A model generated the notes under the pieces. That model saw only the letters and a list, made by a program, of their open reading frames with translations. It did not search any database and was not told where the DNA came from. The position numbers and the translations under genes were made by a program. A stretch of DNA of 64,000 bases from Bradyrhizobium glycinis. GTDB taxonomy: Bacteria > Pseudomonadota > Alphaproteobacteria > Rhizobiales > Xanthobacteraceae. Location of the stretch: the NCBI RefSeq assembly GCF_016031655.1, contig NZ_JACCHQ010000019.1:99668-163667 (forward strand). The letters run 5' to 3'. Shown piece by piece: positions 36,440 through 45,065 of this stretch; the stretch's first letter is position 1; every line of letters starts with the position of its first letter.

Positions 36440-36670
36440 GGGAATTCCGGGTCAGAGAAAACTTTCGCCCTCTCTAACCCAAGTCAAACGCCCTTGGAAA
36501 GCACCGCGGCGGCATGGCACGACTTTCATTATGCCGCACTGCAACGTGATCGAAATATTGCAAAATCTTTGGCGCTGATCGGGCAACAAATCGATGCGCG
36601 CCATCGCGTGCGCAGATTCGTGACCGGATCAAGAACGGTGCGCGACGCCAATCCCGGCATGCAGAGCGGA

Positions 36671-36689
36671 CGGCGCCGAAGCGGCGCCG
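36671..36689 (-). terminator. Candidate terminator after the aldehyde dehydrogenase gene
   Basis: CGGCGCCG-AAG-CGGCGCCG is a hairpin with an 8-bp stem and 3-base loop, about 30 bp beyond the stop of the leftward aldehyde dehydrogenase gene and upstream of pdhA. There is no U-tract on either side, so intrinsic termination would be weak; it may instead be a repeat or processing site. Confidence 0.4.
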
Positions 36690-36719
36690 CCCTCTCCTGC
36701 CTAATCAGATCTCGCCCGA

Positions 36720-38237
36720 TCAGAAGAAGCCGAGTTTCTTCGGGCTGTAGCTGACCAGGAGGTTCTTGGTCTGCTGGTAGTGATCGAGCATCATCTTGTG
36801 GGTCTCGCGCCCGACGCCCGACTGCTTGTAGCCGCCGAACGCCGCATGGGCGGGATAGGCATGGTAGCAATTGGTCCAGACCCGGCCGGCCTGGATCTCC
36901 CGGCCGAAGCGGTAGCAGCGATTGGCGTCGCGGCTCCAGACGCCGGCGCCCAGCCCGTAGAGCGTGTCGTTGGCGATCGCGAGCGCCTCTTCGTCGGTCT
37001 TGAAGGTGGTGACCGAGACGACGGGGCCAAAAATCTCCTCCTGGAAGATTCGCATCTTGTTGTGGCCCTCGAACACGGTCGGCTGGACGTAGAAGCCGCC
37101 GGCGAGATCGCCGCCGAGATCGGCGCGTCCGCCGCCGGCCAGCACCTTGGCGCCCTCCTGCTTGCCGATGTCGATATAGGAGAGGATCTTGCTGAGCTGC
37201 TCGCTCGAGGCCTGCGCGCCGATCATGGTCGTGGCATCGCGCGGATCGCCCTGCTTGATCGCAGCGACGCGCTTGAGCGCCCGCTCCATGAAGCGGTCGT
37301 AGATGTCGGCGTGGACCAGCGCCCGGCTCGGACAGGTGCAGACCTCGCCCTGGTTCAGCGCGAACATGACGAAGCCCTCGATCGCCTTGTCGAAGAAATC
37401 GTCGTCCTCGGCGGTGACGTCCTTGAAGAAGATGTTCGGCGACTTGCCGCCGAGCTCGAGCGTGACCGGAATCAGGTTCTGGCTGGCATATTGCATGATC
37501 AGCCGGCCCGTCGTGGTCTCACCGGTGAAGGCGATCTTGGCAATGCGCGGGCTCGACGCCAGCGGCTTGCCGGCCTCGAGGCCAAAGCCGTTGACGATGT
37601 TGAGCACGCCAGGCGGCAGCAGGTCGGCGATGATCTCTGCAAAGACCATGATCGAGGCCGGGGTCTGCTCGGCGGGCTTGAGCACCACGCAATTGCCGGC
37701 GGCCAGCGCCGGCGCGAGCTTCCAGCAGGCCATCAGAAGCGGGAAGTTCCAGGGAATGATCTGGCCGACCACGCCGAGCGGCTCGTGGAAATGATAGGCG
37801 ATGGTGTCATGGTCGATCTCGCCGATCGAGCCTTCCTGGGCGCGCACCACACCGGCGAAATAGCGGAAATGGTCGATCGCGAGCGGCAGGTCGGCGGCGC
37901 GCGTCTCGCGGATCGGCTTGCCGTTGTCCCAGGTCTCGGCAATCGCGAGGCGCTCGAGGTTCTCTTCCATGCGGTCGGCGATGCGGTTCAGGATCGCGGC
38001 GCGCTCGGCGACGCTGGTGCGGCCCCAGGCGGCCCTGGCGGCATGCGCCGCGTCGAGCGCTGCCTCGATGTCCTGCGCCTCGGACCGCGCGATCTTGCAG
38101 ACCAGCTGGCCGGTCAGGGGCGAGGCATTGTCGAAATATTTCCCGGAGATCGGCGCGACGAACTTGCCGCCGATGAAATTGTCGTAGCGTTCGGCAAAGG
38201 GTACTTTGGTGACGCTGAGGAATTCCACCTTGTTCAT
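36720..38237 (-). CDS. NAD-dependent aldehyde dehydrogenase (acetaldehyde type)
   Basis: 505 residues, ALDH superfamily. The general base Glu is in LELGGKSPNIFF and the catalytic Cys in NQGEVCTCPSRALVH (about 300). The opening YDNFIGGKFVAPISGKYFDN and the QTKNLLVSYSPKKLGFF ending match the AldB/ExaC group acting on acetaldehyde and related short aldehydes. An AcoR-like regulator lies upstream on the same strand, and a perfect palindrome sits 109 bp before the start, so induction by an aldehyde, alcohol or acetoin-like signal is inferred. Confidence 0.92.
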   Translation of the reverse strand: MNKVEFLSVTKVPFAERYDNFIGGKFVAPISGKYFDNASPLTGQLVCKIARSEAQDIEAALDAAHAARAAWGRTSVAERAAILNRIADRMEENLERLAIAETWDNGKPIRETRAADLPLAIDHFRYFAGVVRAQEGSIGEIDHDTIAYHFHEPLGVVGQIIPWNFPLLMACWKLAPALAAGNCVVLKPAEQTPASIMVFAEIIADLLPPGVLNIVNGFGLEAGKPLASSPRIAKIAFTGETTTGRLIMQYASQNLIPVTLELGGKSPNIFFKDVTAEDDDFFDKAIEGFVMFALNQGEVCTCPSRALVHADIYDRFMERALKRVAAIKQGDPRDATTMIGAQASSEQLSKILSYIDIGKQEGAKVLAGGGRADLGGDLAGGFYVQPTVFEGHNKMRIFQEEIFGPVVSVTTFKTDEEALAIANDTLYGLGAGVWSRDANRCYRFGREIQAGRVWTNCYHAYPAHAAFGGYKQSGVGRETHKMMLDHYQQTKNLLVSYSPKKLGFF

Positions 38238-38345
38238 TGATCACTCCCGATGTTGCTGTTTATCGTCGCGTGTTCGCGACTTGCGCAGACCATGATGCGG
38301 GAGGCGTTTCCTGTCAGCCCGGGCGGACGCGATGGCGGCGCCGAC

Positions 38346-38365
38346 CTGTCGCAGTTCTGCGACAG
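38346..38365. promoter_or_regulatory. Perfect palindromic candidate operator upstream of aldehyde dehydrogenase
   Basis: CTGTCGCAG-TT-CTGCGACAG is a perfect inverted repeat with 9-bp arms and a 2-bp spacer, 109 bp upstream of the aldehyde dehydrogenase start and 155 bp downstream of the regulator gene. Symmetry and spacing suit a dimeric Fis-type helix-turn-helix. No convincing sigma-54 -24/-12 element was found between it and the start. Confidence 0.6.
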
Positions 38366-38420
38366 TTGTCGTCCCCTGCTATGAGCAACGGAATATTGGG
38401 GGCGCGAGCGGCTTCCACAC

Positions 38421-38500
38421 CGTCATTGCGAGCGTAGCGAAGCAATCCAGAGTCCCTCCGCGGAAAGATTCTGGATTGCTTCGCTGCGCTCGCAATGACG
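38421..38500. repeat. Dispersed palindromic repeat, copy B
   Basis: CGTCATTGCGAGCGTAGCGAAGCAATCCAG and CTGGATTGCTTCGCTGCGCTCGCAATGACG are 30-bp arms, nearly perfectly complementary, around a 20-bp loop. It is the same element as at 30044-30130. It lies just after the AcoR-like gene stop and could end that transcript. Confidence 0.88.
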
Positions 38501-38519
38501 ATTGAGGAGGCAGTTGCGC

Positions 38520-39482
38520 TTATTGCGCGTTCAGCTCGAACCGCTTCAGCTTTCGGTGCAGCGTAGCGCGGCTGACGCCGAGGGCCTTGGCGGCGGCGGA
38601 GACATTGCCGCCGGCGCGGAGCAGCGCCCGTTGCAGCACCGCACGCTGGCCGCCGGCAAGATGATCGCGCGCGGTATCGCCGCCGAGAAGATCGGCCGCC
38701 GGCACCGGCCGCAACGCACCGCCGGTGGCGATGCCGAGCGCCAGCCGGGCGGAGCGCGTTGCACCGATCACCAGATCGTCGGCATCGACCGCAACGAGGC
38801 CGCCGCAGCTTCCATCCGCCGCCTGCGTCAGCACGATGCGGGCATGGGCGAAGACCTTGCGAAACAGGTCGGCCTCGATCCGCTTGGCCGCCTCGCCCGC
38901 CGCGAGCGCAATCAGGCTGGCGAAGGCGTCGGTTCGGTCGGCGCGGCAGGAGGAGACGTCGAGCACGCCCGCGAGCGCCGCCTCATGGTCGTAGATCGGA
39001 ACGGCGGTGCAGCTCAGAAGCGTGTTGCGGGCAAAGAAATGCTGGTCGCGATCGATGGTCAGCGGACGCTGCTCGACGAGGCAGGTACCGATGCCGTTGG
39101 TGCCTTCGTGCTCCTCGCTCCAGAGTGCGCCGGTCCAAAGGCCCCACGACTGAAACGTCGCATCGTCCGCCACCGTGCCGCGGCGATCGACCGGCACGCC
39201 CTCGCGATCGGCGAGCAGCACGCAGCAACCGGCCGCGCCGACCGCCTGGTAAAGCCGGTCCATCGCGCCCTGCGCGGCCGCCAGAAGCGGCGCGATGCGC
39301 TCGCGCGCCTGCTGCAGCTCGGCCTCGGTCAGCCGCATCGGCGCGGCGTGGCCGCCGGGATCGAGATGATGCAATCGGGACGAACGGCGCCACGAGGCCA
39401 CGAGCGCGGACCGGGCCGCCTGGCCTGACGCGATGGCGGCCTCGACGCGGGCCGCGTGATGCCGGGGCATTGTCCCATTCAT
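38520..39482 (-). CDS. AcoR-like GAF/Fis-HTH transcriptional regulator lacking AAA+ domain
   Basis: 320 residues. The N-terminal region has the AcoR-family opening (SWRRSSRLHHLDP), followed by a GAF domain with EEHEGTNGIGTCLVEQRPL and DRDQHFFARNTLLSCTAVPIYD (about 120-180). The C-terminal Fis-type helix-turn-helix reads AGGNVSAAAKALGVSRATLHRKLKR. The central sigma-54-interacting AAA+ domain (GESGTGKE, GAFTGA) of true AcoR is absent and there is no sign of a deletion scar. ATG at 39482 with GGAGG 8 bp before. Likely regulator of the downstream aldehyde dehydrogenase. Confidence 0.88.
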   Translation of the reverse strand: MNGTMPRHHAARVEAAIASGQAARSALVASWRRSSRLHHLDPGGHAAPMRLTEAELQQARERIAPLLAAAQGAMDRLYQAVGAAGCCVLLADREGVPVDRRGTVADDATFQSWGLWTGALWSEEHEGTNGIGTCLVEQRPLTIDRDQHFFARNTLLSCTAVPIYDHEAALAGVLDVSSCRADRTDAFASLIALAAGEAAKRIEADLFRKVFAHARIVLTQAADGSCGGLVAVDADDLVIGATRSARLALGIATGGALRPVPAADLLGGDTARDHLAGGQRAVLQRALLRAGGNVSAAAKALGVSRATLHRKLKRFELNAQ

Positions 39483-39682
39483 CACAGTTTCCTCCGGATA
39501 GCAGTGTAGGACGTGCCGGTGCTGCCCGGTTGATCTCCGTCAACTTCAGCCAGCGCCGAAGGCATGAGCCCGCCGCTGGGCCGCCGTCAAGGCAATCGCC
39601 CGGTCCCAGAGTTGCGACCTTCGGAGGAGGCCAAGGTGCGGTGGTCGGATGTCAGCAGCGGCTTTCGAAAGCTGTGGATGCG

Positions 39683-40000
39683 CTAGTTCGCCGGGATCAT
39701 CCGAACGAGATCGCGAGGGTGGACATAGTCGAGCTGGAAGCGTGCCCGCTCGTCCAGCATGTCCGGATCGATCTTCTCGGACCGCAGCAGCGACACCCGT
39801 TGTTCGCTCCTGGCGCGCTCGCGCTTGAGCTGAGTCAGCTCGCTCGTCAGCGCGATGATCTCCTGGTCGAGCTCCTGGCGGGCATTGAGACCGTATTTGC
39901 CGGTGTAGGCGTTGACGCCGAAATAGCCGACGATGGCCGCCGCCATCGCATAGAGGGCAAGACCGGTCAGGATCGATTTCAGGCGCGCGCGGGAGACCAT
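39683..40000 (-). CDS. ftsB: Septum formation initiator, FtsB/DivIC family
   Basis: 105 residues from the ATG at 40000. One membrane helix (about 8-27, ILTGLALYAMAAAIVGYFG) is followed by a coiled coil (LNARQELDQEIIALTSELTQLKRERARSEQRV) and a conserved tail (LDERARFQLDYVHPRDLVRM). FtsB links FtsL and FtsQ in the divisome. In alphaproteobacteria it typically sits between eno and pdhA; here it lies between them but with accessory genes on both sides. Confidence 0.9.
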   Translation of the reverse strand: MVSRARLKSILTGLALYAMAAAIVGYFGVNAYTGKYGLNARQELDQEIIALTSELTQLKRERARSEQRVSLLRSEKIDPDMLDERARFQLDYVHPRDLVRMIPAN

Positions 40001-40096
40001 GTTCGCAAGATGGGCCAGGTTGGTTAAGGGAGTGCTAATTCCACGCCATCGCATACCCCGCCTTCATGGTTAGCAGCGGGTCCGATTGTGACAAGA

Positions 40097-40985
40097 CTAA
40101 CTCAGGCAGCTCTTGCGATATTCTGCGGGCGTGATGTTCAGCTGTCTGCGGAAGATCCGGTTGAGATGGCTCTGATCGGAAAACCCGCTCAAGAGCGCAA
40201 TCTCCTTCAGAGCAAGCCGGTCCTTACGCAGGTGTTGGCACGCGCGCTGCACCTTGCGGCTCAGCACATAAGCATGCGGCCGCATACCATAGTGCACCTG
40301 GAATTTGCGCGCAAACTGTACTGGCGTGCAATTGCAGATATTGGCGAGTTCCTCGAGCGTGATGTTCCTCGATATGTTCTGCTCGATATAGTCCTCGATC
40401 AGCCGCGCGTGGGCTGGCCTGAAGCGCCCCTGTGCACAGGGTATCCTGAATTGCACGGAGGCGTATCTTCGCAGGAGGTGCACGCTCGCCTGAAGTGCCA
40501 GCGCGTCATAGCAGAGCCGCCCGCCCGGAGCTCCTTCGGACACCTCCTGCACCATGCGGTCGCCAATCCAGGGTCAGCACCGGATCCTCGACCCTGAGCA
40601 GGTCGTGAAGCTCGATGCCTTCCGGATCGCGGTCGAACGCTTCGCTCGCGGTCTTCGCCATTAAGGTCGGGGAAATGTAGAAATGGCTGACCTCGATGTC
40701 GTGGCTCCAGCGCCAGTTCGAAGGCTCCGCACGGGTCAGCAGTGTCGTGACGCCGCGGCCGACATGATCCTGCTTCCAGAGGCCGGTCACACGGCGATTC
40801 ATCGACGTCGTGCCTTCGCGGTACACGACGATCAGGAAGTTCTCGTTTGGTGGGACCCAGATGTCGGATGGCGCATAGCGGAAGACGCGCAACCGAAAGT
40901 CGGATTTGCCCACCGCCGAACTGTCCAGCATCAGCTGGCCGGGCGCGTAGCGTGGCAGCTCCTCGACCGTGATGAATTGGCCCAT
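40097..40985 (-). pseudogene. AraC-family regulator broken by a single-base frameshift
   Basis: The N-terminal part (40985 leftward, strong AAGGAGGAGG site) reads MGQFITVEELPRYAPGQLML and is a cupin-like AraC sensor domain up to LRVEDPVLTL. There the frame fails. The next frame continues IGDRMVQEVSEGAPGG and leads to an intact AraC helix-turn-helix pair (ITLEELANICNCTPVQFARK; IALLSGFSDQSHLNRIFRRQ). Removing one base near 40567-40570 restores one 295-residue protein. It is divergent from the monooxygenase gene, whose regulator it would be. Real inactivation and assembly error cannot be told apart here. Confidence 0.85.
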
Positions 40986-41337
40986 CGCACGAGCCTCCTC
41001 CTTGGAATTTTATGGCGCGGTTGCTTCCGCTTCTCATTGGCCGAACGGCAGGTGGGGAGCATAAGCCGGTTTTGCAGTTTGCCAAGCGAACTGTGTTGAG
41101 GTCCGGCGCCGGCCTCTGTTCAAAGGATTGTCGATTCTGTTCAAGCCCCAAAGCTCGGCCGCCATGTAGCGTTGCTCGCGTTCCAGGCAGAGCAGGAGAA
41201 GCGGCGGAACAGCCGCGGGCCAAACGAGCCCATCTATGGCGCTGCCGGAAGCGAAAATGACGCGATGCACCAGCGTCCGATGATCTCACGGACGGGGGAC
41301 GGTCGCGTGCGCCCTGGAAACGTGAGGAGGAACCGAT
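40986..41337. promoter_or_regulatory. Divergent control region, AraC regulator / monooxygenase operon
   Basis: 352 bp without a gene between divergent units. It contains the imperfect palindrome GAGGTCCGGCGCCGGCCTC (41098-41116), centred on GGCGCC with one mismatch pair, a possible operator. GAGGAGG lies about 8 bp before the monooxygenase ATG. Nothing else recognisable. Confidence 0.45.
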
Positions 41338-42975
41338 ATGGAAACCGCAAGCAAGACTAATGGAAGCAACGGCGCGCATGTGACGGCCAGGCTCGATGCC
41401 GTCGTGGTGGGAGCCGGCGTGGCCGGGCTCTATCAACTCTATCGTTTGCGCGAGCAGGGATTGAACGTCAGGGCGGTCGACGCAGCGTCCAGCGTCGGCG
41501 GCACCTGGTACTGGAATCGCTATCCCGGCGCGCGCTTCGACTCGGAAGCCTACATCTACCAGTACCTGTTCTCCGAGGAGCTCTACAAAGGATGGAGCTG
41601 GAGCGAGAAATTCCCCGGCCAGCCGGAAATCGAACGTTGGCTCAACTACGTCGCCGACCGTCTCGATCTCCGCAAGGACATCCAGTTCAGCACCACGGTC
41701 AAAAGCGCCCATTTCAACGAAGCAACGCAGCGCTGGCTGGTCACGACCGACACGGGCGATGTGATCGACACCCAGTTCCTGGTCACCTGCTGCGGCATGC
41801 TCTCGGCACCCTATGTGTCGTTTCCGGGCCAGGAGACTTTCAAGGGACGCCTGTTCCACACGGCGCGCTGGCCGAAGCAGCCGATCGACCTCGCTGGCAA
41901 GCGCGTTGGCATCATCGGCAACGGCGCAACCGGCATCCAGGTCATCCAGACGATCGCGGGCGAGGTCGGCCATCTCAAGGTCTTCATCCGCACGCCCCAA
42001 TACATCATCCCGATGAAGAATCCCAAGTTCAGTGCGGCGGATGCGCAAGCCTACAAGTCCAAGTTCAAGCACTTCACGCAGCGATTGCCGCACACCTTCA
42101 CGGGTTTCGAATATGACTTCGAGCATGCGTGGGCCGGCCTGTCGCCCGAGAAACGCCGCGAGGTGGTCGAGGATTGCTGGAATGACGGCTCGCTGAAGCT
42201 ATGGATCTCGTCCTTCGCCGAGCTGTTCTTCGATGAGGCGGTCAACGCCGAAATCTCGGAATTCGTCCGCGAGAAGATGCGTGAGCGGCTCAAGGATCCG
42301 AGACTGTGCGACCTCCTGATCCCCGCAGAGTATGGTTTCGGGACGCACCGGGTGCCGCTCGAGCAGAACTTCCTCGAGGCTTTCCATCAGCCCAATGTCG
42401 AGATCGTCAGCGTCAAGAACAATCAGATCGAACGGGTGGCGCCGCTGGGCATCCAGACCGCCGACGGCACGGTCCATGAGCTCGATATCATCATCCTCGC
42501 AACCGGCTTTGACGCCGGCACTGGCGCCCTGACGCGCATCGACATCAGGGGACGGGGCGGACGATCGCTCAAAGAGGATTGGACCAGGGACATCCGCACG
42601 ACGATGGGCCTGCAGGTTCACGGCTATCCCAACCTGTTCACGACCGCCGTGCCGCTCGCGCCTTCGGCTGCGCTGTGCAACATGACGACGTGCCTGCAGC
42701 AGCAGGTCGAATGGATCGACAACTGCATCAGGTACATGCGGGCCAAGGACCTGAAGGTGATCGAGCCGACCAAGGACGCGGAAGACGGCTGGGTGGCGCA
42801 TCACGACGAGATCGCCAACGCAACGCTGATCGCGAAGACCAATTCCTGGTACCTGGGCTCGAACGTCGAAGGCAAGCCGCGCCGCGTTCTCTCCTACTGC
42901 GGCGGCGTCGGTGCCTATCGCCAGAAATGCGATGAGGTCGCGGCGAGCGGCTACCAGGGCTTCGCCATGAACTGA
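41338..42975 (+). CDS. Flavin-dependent Baeyer-Villiger monooxygenase (type I)
   Basis: 545 residues. FAD site VVGAGVAGLYQLYRLREQG (23-41), the BVMO fingerprint FKGRLFHTARWP (168-179) and a second Rossmann site IIGNGATGIQVIQ for NADPH (192-204) are all present in the order of cyclohexanone/phenylacetone monooxygenases. VGGTWYWNRYPGARFDSEA is also typical. It inserts oxygen next to a ketone to form an ester or lactone. The substrate is unknown. The serine hydrolase 51 bp downstream could open the product. Confidence 0.93.
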   Translation: METASKTNGSNGAHVTARLDAVVVGAGVAGLYQLYRLREQGLNVRAVDAASSVGGTWYWNRYPGARFDSEAYIYQYLFSEELYKGWSWSEKFPGQPEIERWLNYVADRLDLRKDIQFSTTVKSAHFNEATQRWLVTTDTGDVIDTQFLVTCCGMLSAPYVSFPGQETFKGRLFHTARWPKQPIDLAGKRVGIIGNGATGIQVIQTIAGEVGHLKVFIRTPQYIIPMKNPKFSAADAQAYKSKFKHFTQRLPHTFTGFEYDFEHAWAGLSPEKRREVVEDCWNDGSLKLWISSFAELFFDEAVNAEISEFVREKMRERLKDPRLCDLLIPAEYGFGTHRVPLEQNFLEAFHQPNVEIVSVKNNQIERVAPLGIQTADGTVHELDIIILATGFDAGTGALTRIDIRGRGGRSLKEDWTRDIRTTMGLQVHGYPNLFTTAVPLAPSAALCNMTTCLQQQVEWIDNCIRYMRAKDLKVIEPTKDAEDGWVAHHDEIANATLIAKTNSWYLGSNVEGKPRRVLSYCGGVGAYRQKCDEVAASGYQGFAMN

Positions 42976-43026
42976 GCGCGCGAAACACCTCGACCAGACA
43001 ATTCCAATCCGAACGGGAGGATGATC

Positions 43027-44220
43027 ATGATCATGAATTTTGGTGCGACGGCAGACGCCGTTCTCGACGGCGTCGTTACCTCGACGCCGCGCGTGCCGGG
43101 CGTCGTCGCGATGGTGACGAACCGCTACCGCAACATCTACGAGGGCGCGGCCGGCAAGCGCCGTCTCGATTCTGCCGCCGACATGACGACCGACAGCATC
43201 TTCGCCATCTTCTCCACGACGAAGGCGATTACCGGTACGGCGGTCCTCCAACTCGTCGAGGAAGGCAAGCTCGATCTCGACGCGCCTGCAAAGCGCTATG
43301 CGCCCGAGATTGGCAAGCTCCAGGTGATCGATGGCTTTGACGACAGGGGCGAGCCGATCCTGCGTCCGCCAAAGCGCGATATCACCACCCGCATGCTGAT
43401 GACGCACACCGCGGGACTAAGCTACGATTTCATCAACCGCACCTACAATCGGCTGGTCGAGGAAAACGGTCAGCCAAGCGTGATCACCGCGACCAAAGCC
43501 TGCCTGATGACCCCGCTCCTATTCGATCCGGGCGAGCGCTGGGACTATGGGACCAACATCGATTGGTGCGGCCAGATCGTCGAAGCCATCGCGGACCGAC
43601 GGCTCGGCGACGTCTTCAAGGCGCGCATCTTCGAACCGCTCGGGATCAAGGACACGACCTTCGAACTGACCGATCCGATGCGGCAACGGCTGGCCGGTAT
43701 CCACGCGCGAAGTGCCGACGGCTCGCTGGCGCCGATGGATTTCGAACTGCCGGCCAAGCCAGAAGTTCATATGGGCGGTCACGGGCTCTATGGCACCGTC
43801 GGCGACTACATGCGGTTCATCCGCATGTGGTTGAATGACGGAGTGGGCGAGCACGGCCGCGTGCTGAAGGCCGAAACCGTGCGCATGGCCGAGAAGAACC
43901 ATCTCGGCGACAAGAAGGTGACACCGATCACCGGCGTCATTCCCGCGCTGTGCAATGACGCGGAGTTCTTCCCGGGCCAGTCCAAGTCGTGGGGGCTGAC
44001 CTTCATGATCAATGACGAGGAAGCCCCGACGGGACGTCCCGCCGGCGCGCTTGGCTGGGCCGGCCTCGCCAACCTGTTCTACTGGATCGACCGGCAGAAT
44101 GGGGTCGGCGGGTTCTGGGCCACCCAGATTCTCCCGTTCGGTGATCCAACGTCGTTCATCGGTTACATGAACTTCGAGACGGCGTTCTACCAGAGCCTGA
44201 GGCGGCGCATGGCAAGCTAG
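43027..44220 (+). CDS. Beta-lactamase-fold serine hydrolase (esterase family VIII-like)
   Basis: 397 residues. The catalytic SxxK motif is STTK (about 63-66), preceded by DSIFAIFS. Tyr of the second motif is probably in RWDYGTNIDW, and GGHGLYGTVGDYMRF and a late W-G region complete the fold. Three in-frame ATGs occur at 43021, 43027 and 43033; 43027 leaves 6 bp after GGGAGG and is preferred. There is no signal peptide, so it is cytoplasmic and more likely an ester or lactone hydrolase than a resistance enzyme. Paired with the monooxygenase upstream. Confidence 0.88.
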   Translation: MIMNFGATADAVLDGVVTSTPRVPGVVAMVTNRYRNIYEGAAGKRRLDSAADMTTDSIFAIFSTTKAITGTAVLQLVEEGKLDLDAPAKRYAPEIGKLQVIDGFDDRGEPILRPPKRDITTRMLMTHTAGLSYDFINRTYNRLVEENGQPSVITATKACLMTPLLFDPGERWDYGTNIDWCGQIVEAIADRRLGDVFKARIFEPLGIKDTTFELTDPMRQRLAGIHARSADGSLAPMDFELPAKPEVHMGGHGLYGTVGDYMRFIRMWLNDGVGEHGRVLKAETVRMAEKNHLGDKKVTPITGVIPALCNDAEFFPGQSKSWGLTFMINDEEAPTGRPAGALGWAGLANLFYWIDRQNGVGGFWATQILPFGDPTSFIGYMNFETAFYQSLRRRMAS

Positions 44221-44246
44221 ACCTGCGCTCTCGGGGTCAGATCGGA

Positions 44247-44269
44247 CAGGCCGATCATTGATCGGCCTG
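44247..44269 (+). terminator. Candidate terminator after the serine hydrolase gene
   Basis: CAGGCCGATC-ATT-GATCGGCCTG is a perfect 10-bp stem with a 3-base loop, 26 bp after the stop codon and between convergent genes. No long T-run follows (GTCCTT), so it may be a Rho-assisted or bidirectional terminator. Confidence 0.6.
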
Positions 44270-44316
44270 GTCCTTCGGGATGCAGACCTGCTGTATGGCC
44301 GCCGGGTCGTTCGGCC

Positions 44317-44868
44317 TCAGCCCTGATTCTTCGCCACATGCGCGGCGAAGGCATCGATGTATTGCTGCAGCACCGTCTTGAGCGAGTCCTTGGTCAGGTT
44401 GCCCTCGGCATCGAAGGCATCGCCGACGCCATTGAGATAGATTTCGGGCTGCTGAAGGATCGGACCGGAAATGCCAGGCAGGATGGTCTGCAGATGCTTG
44501 GCCGCGCTGACGCCGCCGAGCGGACCCGGCGAGTTGGAGATGATGCCGACCGGCTTGCCGAGAAAAGAGCTCTTGCCATAGGGCCGCGAGGCGACGTCGA
44601 TGGCGTTCTTCAGGACGCCGGGGATCGAGCGGTTGTATTCGGGCGTGACGAACAGGACGCCGTTCGACGTCTTGAGCTTCTCGCGGAAGGCGAGCCAGTC
44701 CGCGGGCGGCGCGCCCTCGAGGTCCTGGTTGAAGAACGAGATGCCCGCCGGCGTGATCACCTCGAGCTTGAGCGAGGCAGGCGCGAGCTTGGCGAGCGCA
44801 TTGGCGATCTTGAGCGAGAAGCTGTCCTCGCGCAGGCTGCCAGCGATCGTGACGATGTTGTAGGCCAT
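44317..44868 (-). CDS. NADPH-dependent FMN reductase (ChrR/YieF-like)
   Basis: 183 residues from the ATG at 44868. Flavodoxin-like fold: phosphate-binding GSLREDSFSLKIANALA (about 9-25), FVTPEYNRSIPGVLKNAIDVASRP (the family signature with PEYN, about 74-97) and ISNSPGPLGG. Such enzymes reduce FMN, quinones or chromate with NAD(P)H. It is convergent with the monooxygenase/hydrolase pair. A flavin-supply role for the monooxygenase is unlikely because type I enzymes carry bound FAD. Confidence 0.9.
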   Translation of the reverse strand: MAYNIVTIAGSLREDSFSLKIANALAKLAPASLKLEVITPAGISFFNQDLEGAPPADWLAFREKLKTSNGVLFVTPEYNRSIPGVLKNAIDVASRPYGKSSFLGKPVGIISNSPGPLGGVSAAKHLQTILPGISGPILQQPEIYLNGVGDAFDAEGNLTKDSLKTVLQQYIDAFAAHVAKNQG

Positions 44869-45065
44869 TGGGTGTCCTTGAAGGCTTGAGCGGGAATGCC
44901 GGGACGGCACTTAAGCCATCCGGGCCGATAGATGCAAGTGCATGAACTGATCCGATTTGGAAACGCTGCGTTTCGCGAAAGCAGATGGTCGCCCGAAATA
45001 GTCGGGACCGCCAAACGGCGGCCCGACCTATCGGCCCGACCTATCGCGCAAAAGTCCGCGTCAGA

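Noticed and set aside
43027..44220. Calling the serine hydrolase an antibiotic-resistance beta-lactamase
   Set aside because: No signal peptide, and it is paired with a Baeyer-Villiger enzyme; an esterase-like role fits better.
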